Shown: piece after piece, positions 9,036 to 15,554 of the stretch
How positions within the stretch are numbered: position 1 is the stretch's first letter
How the letters are laid out: the number at the start of each line of letters is the position of its first letter
DNA from: Verrucomicrobiota bacterium
GTDB taxonomy: Bacteria; Verrucomicrobiota; Verrucomicrobiia; Limisphaerales; UBA1096
Direction: 5' to 3'
Length of the DNA stretch: 28,752 nt
Assembly (NCBI GenBank): GCA_003972865.1
Contig: QOAX01000172.1
Coordinates: forward strand, 1 to 28,752
Position numbers and translations under genes: made by a program
The notes under the pieces: model-generated
Databases searched by the model: none
What the model was told of the DNA's origin: nothing
Seen by the model: the letters and a program-made list of their open reading frames with translations, nothing else

Positions 9036-9045
9036 CTTGGCCAAG
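9036..9045. repeat. Iterated palindrome CTTGGCCAAG just after a stop codon
   Basis: Exact 10-base palindrome beginning 2 bases after the stop of the 1166-residue exoprotein and 13 bases before the terminator stem. Confidence 0.9.
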
Positions 9046-9057
9046 CTAGCTTAAGCG

Positions 9058-9092
9058 AAAAAAAAGGGAGCCGCAAACGGCCCCCTTTTTTT
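9058..9092. terminator. Bidirectional rho-independent terminator
   Basis: A-tract, GGGAGCCG, loop CAAA, CGGCCCCC, T-tract. The stem of up to 15 pairs has one mismatch, flanked by A8 on the left and T7 on the right, so it can end transcription of the exoprotein (plus) and of the PII gene (minus). It lies exactly between the two convergent stops. Confidence 0.92.
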
Positions 9093-9109
9093 CCTGAAAT
9101 CAATGCGCG

Positions 9110-9448
9110 TCAAATCGCCTCGTTGCCCTTTTCCTCGGTGCGAATCCGGATGGCCTCCTCGATGGAGGTGACGAACAGTTTGCCGTCACCGATCTTGCCG
9201 GTGTTGGCGGCCTTGATGATCGCGTCCAGGCAGGTCTGGACATTCTCGTCTGCGACCACCAACTCGAGCTTGATCTTTGGCAGAAAGTCGACGGTGTATT
9301 CGCTGCCCCGGTAAATCTCGGTGTGGCCCTTTTGCCGGCCGAATCCCTTGACCTCAGACACGGTCATGCCTTCCACGCCGACTTCCGCCAGTGCGTCCCG
9401 GACTTCATCCAGCTTGAACGGTTTAATAATTGCTTCGATTTTTTTCAT
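9110..9448 (-). CDS. glnB: Nitrogen regulatory protein PII (GlnB/GlnK family)
   Basis: 112 residues, the usual family length, beginning MKKIEAIIKPFKLDEVRDAL. The T-loop is intact (GRQKGHTEIYRGSEYTVDFLPK), including Y51, the uridylylation site of proteobacterial PII. The signatures KIGDGKLFV and a C-terminal IRIRTEEKGNEAI are present. PII is a cytosolic trimer that binds ATP/ADP and 2-oxoglutarate and signals nitrogen status to targets such as AmtB and glutamine synthetase. I chose ATG 9448 because family homology begins exactly there; the frame is open further upstream (MENQRLV) but without homology. No amtB or glnA is adjacent in the window, so GlnB versus GlnK cannot be decided. A sigma-54 type promoter lies upstream, supporting nitrogen control. 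Confidence 0.95.
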   Translation of the reverse strand: MKKIEAIIKPFKLDEVRDALAEVGVEGMTVSEVKGFGRQKGHTEIYRGSEYTVDFLPKIKLELVVADENVQTCLDAIIKAANTGKIGDGKLFVTSIEEAIRIRTEEKGNEAI

Positions 9449-9528
9449 AACAAGTCGTTGATTTTCCATGCGTCGGGTCAGCCAAACATTTCGCCCTATC
9501 GCGGCAAAACTCACGCGCAAAAAAAGGG

Positions 9529-9543
9529 GCAAGTCCTGTGCCA
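9529..9543 (-). promoter_or_regulatory. Sigma-54 (RpoN) promoter of the PII gene
   Basis: On the minus strand the sequence is TGGCACAGGACTTGC, which matches the -24/-12 consensus TGGCAC-N5-TTGC at every defined position with the obligatory GG-N10-GC spacing. Transcription would begin near 9517, giving a leader of about 70 bases before ATG 9448. The rest of the 234-base gap (9449-9682) holds only a one-arm copy of the palindrome (CGCTTGGCC, 9604-9612) and no clear activator site. Confidence 0.8.
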
Positions 9544-9742
9544 ACGCAGGGAGCTGAATCTGCAAGCCATTTATTTCAAATGAGTTAAGATTATTCCTGG
9601 CGGCGCTTGGCCAGGTGGCGGATGGATTTTTGCCATTTTTCACGGGGCTTATTTCGCACGTTGGTCAAAAACAGACAGCTTCGTGGGCTTGGTCACTCGA
9701 CTCCAATCGCCTTTGCACCTAGCCTGCCGCGCGTTGTCTGAG

Positions 9743-11314
9743 ATGCTCAAATCCTCCGGTGCCATGGCCGGGGCCACGCTGCTCAGTCGCCTGCTCGGGA
9801 TGGTGCGGGTGATGGTTTACGCCCGGTTCATGGGCGACGGGGCGATCGCCAGCGCCTTCGTTTACGCCTTCCAGATTCCCAACCTGTTCCGGCGCCTGCT
9901 CGGTGAGGGCGCGCTCACGGCGGCTTTCATTCCGCTGTTCAAAAACAAGGAGAAAACCGAGGGCGACAAGGCGATGTGGCACACGGCCAACGCCGTCGTT
10001 TCTGCGCTGGTGGTGATCTCTGCACTGGTGATCGGAGTGGTGATGCTGGGCCTCTCCGCGGCGCTGATGTGGGAGTTCGACAAAGACACGCGGCTGATGC
10101 TCGAACTGCTGCGGGTGGTGTTCCCGTACATGCTGCTGGTCTGCCTCACGGCGGTGTTCATGGGCATGCTCAACTCGCGCGGCTACTTTTTCATCCCGGC
10201 GATGGGGGCCACGCTGCTCAACGTGGTGATGATCGCCACGGTGCTGCTCGTCGCGCCGCACTGGGGGGAGGACTTGGGCGAGCAGATTTTCGCGCTGGCG
10301 TTCGGCGTGCTGGTGGCCGGCGTGGCGCAGGCTGCGTTCCAGTTGCCGTATTTGTTTCGCGAAGGCTACCGGCTTCGCTGGGTTAGCCCTTGGCGCAACG
10401 ACTCGGTGCGGGAGGTGGTTCGCAAAATGATCCCGGCGACGATCGGCGTGGCGGCGTTCCAGTTCAACATCATCATCACGCAGACGCTGGCGTTTTGGAT
10501 CGAGCGCGCCAGCGATGCGAAGATTGTCGCGTCATTCGAGTACGCGGTGCGGCTGATGGAGCTGCCGCAGGGTGTGTTCGGCGTGTCGCTGGCGACGTTC
10601 CTTTTGCCGACGTTGGCCGGTTTGGCCGCGGACAAGCAGTTCTCCGAGTTTCGCGACAACCTCCGGCGCGGCATGGGTTACCTGTTTTTCGTGAACGCTC
10701 TCGCGGCGGCGATGCTGATGGTGCTGGCCGTGCCGATGGTGCGACTGCTGTTCGAGCGCGGTGCGTTCAACGGCGACTCGACTGCACGTGCCGGCTTTGC
10801 CCTGATGTGTCTCTCGCCGAGCCTGCTGACCTACTCGGCGGTCAACGTGATGGCGCGGGCGTTTTATGCGCTGGGCGACACGAAGGTGCCGATGCAGATC
10901 AGCGTGGTGAGCCTCTGCCTCAACGTCGTGTTGCTGGTGCCGCTCATTTTTATGTTTCCCAAGGGCTACCAGGCCGGCGCGCTTGGGGTGGCCAACGCCA
11001 TCAGTTCGCTCCTCAATGTCGGGCTGCTGTCGTACGCCCTCAAGCGCAAGATGCCCAAGTGGGAGATTCAATCGCTGCTGCGGCCGCTCGGCGGCATGCT
11101 GTTGGCGGCCGGTGTTGCCGGGGGCATCGCCTGGGTTTTGCACGGCCAATGGATGGAACAATTTGGCAATGAATCGGTGTGGCTGAAGATCGGCGAAGTG
11201 TTCGGACCGGCCATCGTCGCGGCCTTGGTTTATTGGGGGATCACTGCTGCAATCGGCCTCCGCGAGGCCCGCGACCTGTCCGCCCTGGTCCGAAGAACCC
11301 GGGCAGGTGAATGA
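9743..11314 (+). CDS. murJ: Lipid II flippase MurJ (MviN)
   Basis: Polytopic inner-membrane protein of about 523 residues with around 14 hydrophobic helices, the usual MurJ size. The N-terminus MLKSSGAMAGATLLSRLLGMVRVM and the loop IPNLFRRLLGEGALTAAFIPLF are the family's hallmark cavity motifs. It flips the peptidoglycan precursor lipid II to the periplasmic face. I start at ATG 9743 because family homology begins there; the frame is open to a GTG at 9683 (20 more residues) and a TTG at 9734 is also possible. None has a good Shine-Dalgarno sequence. The start is therefore uncertain while the identity is firm. It is followed 70 bases on by purU, with an iterated palindrome in the gap. Confidence 0.92.
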   Translation: MLKSSGAMAGATLLSRLLGMVRVMVYARFMGDGAIASAFVYAFQIPNLFRRLLGEGALTAAFIPLFKNKEKTEGDKAMWHTANAVVSALVVISALVIGVVMLGLSAALMWEFDKDTRLMLELLRVVFPYMLLVCLTAVFMGMLNSRGYFFIPAMGATLLNVVMIATVLLVAPHWGEDLGEQIFALAFGVLVAGVAQAAFQLPYLFREGYRLRWVSPWRNDSVREVVRKMIPATIGVAAFQFNIIITQTLAFWIERASDAKIVASFEYAVRLMELPQGVFGVSLATFLLPTLAGLAADKQFSEFRDNLRRGMGYLFFVNALAAAMLMVLAVPMVRLLFERGAFNGDSTARAGFALMCLSPSLLTYSAVNVMARAFYALGDTKVPMQISVVSLCLNVVLLVPLIFMFPKGYQAGALGVANAISSLLNVGLLSYALKRKMPKWEIQSLLRPLGGMLLAAGVAGGIAWVLHGQWMEQFGNESVWLKIGEVFGPAIVAALVYWGITAAIGLREARDLSALVRRTRAGE

Positions 11315-11318
11315 TCTC

Positions 11319-11328
11319 CTTGGCCAAG
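11319..11328. repeat. Iterated palindrome CTTGGCCAAG after murJ
   Basis: Exact copy starting 5 bases after the murJ stop. It continues as CGCTTGG, i.e. one and a half units of the 12-base period TTGGCCAAGCGC. Confidence 0.9.
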
Positions 11329-11384
11329 CGCTTGGCTGTTTTCGCTTTTATCCGCGACTCAAAACCGCTTAATTACGCGCCGCA

Positions 11385-12230
11385 ATGAGTCGATACGCGA
11401 CCATCACCGTCATTGGGCGGGACAAGACCGGCGTGGTGGCCAGGGTCACCAACCTGCTGTTCGAGTCCAGGGCCAACATCGAGGCGCTGGAGGAACAGGT
11501 CACCCGTGGGCAGTTCAGCATGACCCTCCAGGCGAGCTGGCGCGTGAGCCGGTTCGACGAAAAGGCGCTTGGCCAGGGGCTGCGCGCTTTGGGCCGTGAG
11601 CTGGGCATGGAGATCAAGTGGTGGTTCACCGATCCCAAGCGCCTGCAGCGCATGGCCCTGATGGTGACCCGGGAGCCGCACTGCCTTGATGCCATTCTTG
11701 AATCGGTGAAAACCGGAAAACTCAAGACGGAGATTGTCGCTGTCATTGGCAACTACCGCAACCTGCAGGCCAGGGCGGAGAAGGCCGGTCTGCCATTTCA
11801 TCATGTTGCTTGGACGAATCGCGCGAAGGCCGAAGACAAGACGCTTCGCATATTGGAAAAAGCGCAGGCGGACTTCGTGGTGCTGGCGCGGTTCATGAAG
11901 ATCCTGTCGCCCAACTTCGTCTGGCGGTTCAAGAACAAGATCATCAGCATTCACCCGTCCTTGCTGCCGAGTTTCCCTGGCCCGCAACCGTACAGGCAGG
12001 CCTACGAGCACGGGGTTAAGATCGCCGGTGTGACCGCGCACTTCGTGAGTATGCACCTCGACGAGGGACCGATCATCGCGCAGGAGAGTTTCCGAATCAA
12101 ACCCGGCATGATGCTAAAGCAGATTGTCGCCGCCGGGCAAAAGATGGAATCGAAAGCGCTGGTGAACGGCATCAAGCTCTATCTCACCAAGCAGCTCGAC
12201 GTCCACTGGGGCGTCGTCAAACAGATCTGA
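11385..12230 (+). CDS. purU: Formyltetrahydrofolate deformylase PurU
   Basis: 281 residues, matching the family length. An N-terminal ACT domain (about 4-85: ATITVIGRDKTGVVARVTNLLFE) is joined to a formyltransferase-fold domain (about 88-281) with NYRNLQARAEKAGLPFHHV, VLARFMKILSP, the catalytic-loop motif SIHPSLLPSFPG and VTAHFVSMHLDEGPIIAQ, whose Asp and His correspond to the catalytic residues of the family. The enzyme hydrolyses 10-formyl-THF to THF and formate, balancing one-carbon pools and supplying formate for PurT. ATG 11385 gives the canonical N-terminus. It ends 25 bases from the convergent end of the suf operon; I see no clear hairpin terminator in that gap. Confidence 0.93.
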   Translation: MSRYATITVIGRDKTGVVARVTNLLFESRANIEALEEQVTRGQFSMTLQASWRVSRFDEKALGQGLRALGRELGMEIKWWFTDPKRLQRMALMVTREPHCLDAILESVKTGKLKTEIVAVIGNYRNLQARAEKAGLPFHHVAWTNRAKAEDKTLRILEKAQADFVVLARFMKILSPNFVWRFKNKIISIHPSLLPSFPGPQPYRQAYEHGVKIAGVTAHFVSMHLDEGPIIAQESFRIKPGMMLKQIVAAGQKMESKALVNGIKLYLTKQLDVHWGVVKQI

Positions 12231-12255
12231 CCGCTAGGAAGCCGGAGGTGGAGGC

Positions 12256-12753
12256 TCAATCGTCGAGGAACTGGATGTTGATGCCGCCGGACTTGGCCTG
12301 GCCCTCGTTGAGGCTGTCCTGAAGCGTGAGGGAAAGTTTGCCTGGCTTGGCAGGCGACTCCGCTTGGCCAAGCGACTGGTCCTCGGGCGACAGCGCATCC
12401 CGTAACGCACCCTGCACCAGTTCCGCGCAGTGAATCTTCATCGGCGGCAGCGGGCCAAGCTCGCCCGAGAGTTCCTCCGGCTTCATTTCCAACGCCTCGG
12501 CGGCGGTTTTGCCTTGGATCAACTCGGTGGCCAGGCTGGCCACAGCGATGGCTGTCTCGCAGCCGAAACTCTGGAAACTGGCCTTGTCGATGACCTTTTG
12601 ACCGTCCTGTTCCCGGTATTTCACCCACAGGCGGAGCATTTCGCCGCACTCGGAATTGCCCACGGTGCCGACCGAGTCGGCGTCGCTCATCTCGCCGATG
12701 TTTTTCGGGTCACGGATCGCCTCGGCAACTTTTTTTTGCAGATCGTCTTTCAT
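12256..12753 (-). CDS. IscU/NifU-N-type Fe-S cluster scaffold protein
   Basis: 165 residues. The three cluster-ligand cysteines are at C36 (GNSECGEML), C65 (FGCETAIAVAS) and C109 (PPMKIHCAELVQGAL). The core aligns with IscU over residues 13-121 and lacks the roughly 20-residue insertion between the second and third cysteines that marks SufU. Two departures: the usual GNPxCGD reads GNSECGE, so the Asp that follows the first Cys and takes part in cluster or zinc binding is Glu38; and there is a C-terminal tail of about 40 residues ending GGINIQFLDD, partly encoded by the iterated palindrome (SLGQ, 127-130). It probably accepts sulfur from SufS. It is the last gene of the suf operon, 1 base after the rhodanese-like gene. 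Confidence 0.85.
   Translation of the reverse strand: MKDDLQKKVAEAIRDPKNIGEMSDADSVGTVGNSECGEMLRLWVKYREQDGQKVIDKASFQSFGCETAIAVASLATELIQGKTAAEALEMKPEELSGELGPLPPMKIHCAELVQGALRDALSPEDQSLGQAESPAKPGKLSLTLQDSLNEGQAKSGGINIQFLDD
12361..12374. repeat. 14-base palindrome CGCTTGGCCAAGCG inside the scaffold gene
   Basis: Exact 14-base copy. It encodes part of the linker between the IscU-like core and its C-terminal tail, read as Leu-Gly-Gln. Confidence 0.9.
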
Positions 12754-12754
12754 T

Positions 12755-13297
12755 CTAATTCAGCGTGTAACGGCGGATGGCCGAGTCAACCTCAAGCGAC
12801 CAGGCATCGATCCCGCCGCGAAGTGCGTGCACATTCGGCATGCCGTGACCCGAATAATACGCTGCGGCATCGAGCCCTTTTGAGCCTTGGTGATCGATCA
12901 TCACAAATCGCTGGTCGTTGTCCCACGTGCCGAGGATTTCCTGCATCAACGGCTGCGTGAGCATAACGGAACCATCGATGTGGACGGCTTCAAATTCCTC
13001 ACGCGAACGGATGTCAACAAGCCGGATGTCTTCGCCGACTTCGAGCCGCCCGGCCAGGTCGCTTGGCTCGATCAAAATGCGGGCATCCTCCTCGTGGCTT
13101 TGGCGAATCTGCTCCAACACGTCGGCGACGGGGAGGTCGCCATTGCGCTCGCAAACCCCGGCGAGTGTTTCGTCTGGTTGAAAACCACAACTGCTGCACC
13201 CCCCGATGTGGTATTTGCGAAACAGCGCACGCTGCGCGCCAGGAAAAACTTGAAGCACTTCCTGCATACGGGAATCGCCTGTGATGGTTTCGCTCAT
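12755..13297 (-). CDS. Rhodanese-like protein with N-terminal DUF1858-like CxxC domain; active-site Cys missing
   Basis: 180 residues in two parts. Residues 1-65 resemble the DUF1858/ScdA-N redox domain, with GGCSSCGF (C34, C37). Residues 75-175 form a rhodanese domain (DIRSREEFEAVHIDGSV; HALRGGIDAWS). The active loop, normally CxxGxRS, reads DHQGSKG at 135-141: it aligns residue for residue, but the persulfide-bearing Cys is Asp135 and the oxyanion-loop Arg is Lys140. Rhodanese sulfurtransfer by the usual mechanism is therefore unlikely; the CxxC pair may be the working centre, or the domain may be a binding module. ATG 13297 abuts the sufS stop (TGA-ATG), so translation is probably coupled. 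Placement in the suf operon implies a role in sulfur relay or Fe-S assembly. Confidence 0.83.
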   Translation of the reverse strand: MSETITGDSRMQEVLQVFPGAQRALFRKYHIGGCSSCGFQPDETLAGVCERNGDLPVADVLEQIRQSHEEDARILIEPSDLAGRLEVGEDIRLVDIRSREEFEAVHIDGSVMLTQPLMQEILGTWDNDQRFVMIDHQGSKGLDAAAYYSGHGMPNVHALRGGIDAWSLEVDSAIRRYTLN

Positions 13298-14560
13298 TCA
13301 GACAAACATTTTCCTGACTTCATGGAGTACCTCGATGAAGCGGTCGACCTCGGCCTCGGTGTTGTAAAAGTAAAAACTCGCCCGGGCCGTTGCCGGGACG
13401 CCGAGCTTGGCCAGGAGCGGCTGGTTGCAGTGATGCCCGGCCCGCAGGGCGACGCCCTTTTGGTCGGCCATAGTGGCCAGGTCAAGCGCATGGGCATCCG
13501 GCAACACGAAGCTTACCACGGCGGAGCGATCTTCCGCCGGCCCAAAGAGCCGGATGCCTTCGATCTCGGCCAAGCGCTCGCAGGCCCGCTTGGCCAAGCG
13601 CTGATCGTGCTCAAAGATGGCTTCCCGGCCGATGGCGTCGAGGTAGTCCAGCGCCACGTGCAGGCCCACGGCGCCGGCGACATTGGGTGTGCCGGCCTCA
13701 AACTTGTGCGGGATCACGTTGAACGTCACGTCACGGTACTCGACTTTCGAGATCATCTCGCCTCCACCCTGATAGGGGGGCATGGCTTCCAGCAATTCGC
13801 GGCGGCCGTACAGCACGCCAATACCGGTTGGGCCGCAGGTTTTATGCCCGGAAAAGGCGAGAAAATCGCAGCCGATCGCCTGCACATCGACTGGTGTGTG
13901 ACCGGCACTTTGGGCGGCGTCCACCACGGTGACCACCCCTGCGGCGCGGGCGCGGGCGCAAATCTCGGCGACCGGATTCACTGTGCCCATCGTGTTGGAG
14001 ATGTGCGTGAGCGACAGTAGTCGGGCGCGGGCGAGTTGCTCGTCGAGCCACTGCAAATCAAGTTGTCCATCGTCGCCGGTGAGCTCTATGAAGTCCAATT
14101 GCGCTCCAATGCGCTGAGCCAGCATCTGCCACGGCACAAGGTTGCTGTGATGCTCCATCTCAGTGAGCAAAATGGTGTCGCCCTCGCGCAGGTTGTCGAA
14201 CGCCCAAGTGTTGGCGACGAGGTTCAGCCCCTCGGTGGTGCCCCGCGTGAAAACGATTTCGTCGCACGAGTCAGCGTTTATGAAATCGGCGACTCGCTGG
14301 CGGGCACCCTCGTACGCCTCGGTGGCGCGGTTGCTCAACTCGTGGATGCCGCGGTGGACGTTGGCGTTGTCATGCTCGTAGTAGTGGCGAATCGCATCGA
14401 TGACCTGCTGCGGTTTCTGGCTGCTGGCGGCGTTGTCGAGGTAAACCAGCGGGTGGCCATTCACGGTTCCGCGCAGGATCGGGAAGTCGTCGCGGAGCGC
14501 GGCCCAGTCGATCACGCTGTCGCGCTTGGCCAAGCTCGCTGTTTCCGCCGGTACGTTCAT
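13298..14560 (-). CDS. sufS: Cysteine desulfurase SufS (type II, PLP-dependent)
   Basis: 420 residues. The PLP Schiff-base lysine is K240 in AFSGHKTCGPTGIGVLYG; the PLP-stacking His is in TEMEHHSNLVPWQ (about 134-145); the persulfide cysteine is C378 in RAGHHCNQPLL. The C-terminal ARASFYFYNTEAEVDRF is typical of SufS/CsdA. It removes sulfur from cysteine as a persulfide and passes it to SufE or SufU. I chose ATG 14560 because its A is shared with the sufT stop (TGATG), and MNVPAETASLAKRDS then leads straight into DFPILRGTVNGHPLVYLDNAA. The frame is open to 14665, but that extra sequence lies inside sufT and has no homology. Two palindrome copies fall in the gene: one encodes SLAKRD at the N-terminus, one RLAKRA near 321. 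Confidence 0.95.
   Translation of the reverse strand: MNVPAETASLAKRDSVIDWAALRDDFPILRGTVNGHPLVYLDNAASSQKPQQVIDAIRHYYEHDNANVHRGIHELSNRATEAYEGARQRVADFINADSCDEIVFTRGTTEGLNLVANTWAFDNLREGDTILLTEMEHHSNLVPWQMLAQRIGAQLDFIELTGDDGQLDLQWLDEQLARARLLSLTHISNTMGTVNPVAEICARARAAGVVTVVDAAQSAGHTPVDVQAIGCDFLAFSGHKTCGPTGIGVLYGRRELLEAMPPYQGGGEMISKVEYRDVTFNVIPHKFEAGTPNVAGAVGLHVALDYLDAIGREAIFEHDQRLAKRACERLAEIEGIRLFGPAEDRSAVVSFVLPDAHALDLATMADQKGVALRAGHHCNQPLLAKLGVPATARASFYFYNTEAEVDRFIEVLHEVRKMFV
13587..13600. repeat. 14-base palindrome CGCTTGGCCAAGCG inside sufS
   Basis: Exact copy encoding LAKR in a surface-type helix of SufS. A one-arm copy, GGCCAAGCG, lies 19 bases away at 13568-13576. Confidence 0.9.
14525..14534. 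repeat. Iterated palindrome CTTGGCCAAG in the SufS N-terminal codons
   Basis: Encodes Leu-Ala-Lys at residues 10-12 of SufS, in the poorly conserved N-terminal arm before the fold begins. Confidence 0.85.
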
Positions 14561-15108
14561 CACATCATGCCGAGTTGCAGCTTGGCCGCCTCGCTCATCA
14601 TGTCCTGGCTCCAGGGCGGATCCCAGACGAGTTGCACGTCCACTTCGTCGACTCCCTCGATGCACAGCAACCGGTTCTGTGCGTCCTGTTGCAGCACAGG
14701 CCCCATGCCGCAGCCGGGCGCGGTCAGCGTCATCTTCACATCGACGCGCCAGCCGCCGTCAAGCTGGGTAGGCGCGCAGTCGTAAACCAGGCCCAGGTCA
14801 ATGATGTTCACCGGGATCTCCGGGTCGTAAACCGTCTTGAGTTGCGCCTCGATCTGCTGCTTCAGGTCGTCCTGTGTTTCCGGCCGCGTCGTTTCCTCGG
14901 CCGGGGTCTTGACCGGCTCGAGGCCAAGCGCATCGGCGTCGCCTCCCTCGATGCGAAACATGTTGCCGTTGACGATGACCGTGAAGGTGCCGCCGAGCGT
15001 TTGGGTGACCTGCGCCGTCTCGCCCTTTTGCAGCGTCACCTTGTCGCCCGAGGGGACGATGGATGCCTCAACGTCGCGGCTGAGGGCGATGGGGCCGGGA
15101 GTTTCCAT
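14560..15108 (-). CDS. sufT: Fe-S cluster assembly protein SufT (DUF59/MIP18 family)
   Basis: 182 residues from ATG 15108. Residues 1-60 form a small beta domain (GDKVTLQKGETAQVTQTLGGTFTV) found in bacterial SufT. Residues 82-175 are the DUF59/MIP18 domain: VYDPEIPVNIIDLGLVY (93-109), the conserved TAPGCGMGP with C133, and VDVQLVWDPPWSQDMMS. SufT-type proteins assist Fe-S cluster maturation or transfer to client proteins; the exact step varies between organisms. The frame is open to a TTG at 15114 that overlaps the sufE stop, but METPGP begins the family homology. The stop overlaps the sufS start by one base, so sufT and sufS are probably translated together. Confidence 0.92.
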   Translation of the reverse strand: METPGPIALSRDVEASIVPSGDKVTLQKGETAQVTQTLGGTFTVIVNGNMFRIEGGDADALGLEPVKTPAEETTRPETQDDLKQQIEAQLKTVYDPEIPVNIIDLGLVYDCAPTQLDGGWRVDVKMTLTAPGCGMGPVLQQDAQNRLLCIEGVDEVDVQLVWDPPWSQDMMSEAAKLQLGMM

Positions 15109-15110
15109 GC

Positions 15111-15551
15111 TCAAACAGTCTGTGCGACCGACTCGGCGGCAAGAGCCTTGATGCGGCTCACCATCGAGTGCAGGCCGTTGCGGCGGGTCGGGCTGAGGTG
15201 TTTGTCGAGGCCAAGCCGGGCAAAGGTCTCGGTGCAGTCGGTGGCCGTGATCTGCTGCGCGGTCCTACCGCTGTAAACCAGCAGCAACACGGCGATCAGT
15301 CCCTTGACGATAAAGGCATCCGCGTCGGCGCGAATCTCGAAGGCCAGCGGCTCGCCGCTGATGGGCAGCATCCGCAGCCAGACGGTCGCCTGGCAGCCGT
15401 GCACGCGGTTGTCCTCAACCATCTCGGACTCATCGAGGGGCGGCAGCTTTTTGCCCAGCTCGATGAGATAGGCAAAACGCTCCTCCCAGTCGCCGAGAAA
15501 CTCGAAATTCTCGATCAGTTCATCGACAGTCGTATCCAAAAAGTTCGCCAC
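15111..15551 (-). CDS. sufE: Sulfur acceptor protein SufE
   Basis: 146 residues, the family's usual length. The conserved VHGCQATVWL carries the sulfur-accepting C53; ELIENFEFLGDWEERFAYLIELGKKLPPL and the C-terminal LSPTRRNGLHSMVSRIKALA are diagnostic. SufE takes persulfide sulfur from SufS C378 and delivers it to SufB in the SufBCD complex. The start is GTG 15551, a few bases after the sufD stop. Its stop ends 2 bases before the ATG of sufT. Finding SufE together with an IscU-like scaffold in one operon gives two possible routes for sulfur leaving SufS. Confidence 0.94.
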   Translation of the reverse strand: MANFLDTTVDELIENFEFLGDWEERFAYLIELGKKLPPLDESEMVEDNRVHGCQATVWLRMLPISGEPLAFEIRADADAFIVKGLIAVLLLVYSGRTAQQITATDCTETFARLGLDKHLSPTRRNGLHSMVSRIKALAAESVAQTV

Positions 15552-15554
15552 GGT

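Noticed and set aside
12887..14020. 377-codon plus-strand open frame
   Set aside because: Antisense to sufS and the rhodanese-like gene, both with family signatures.
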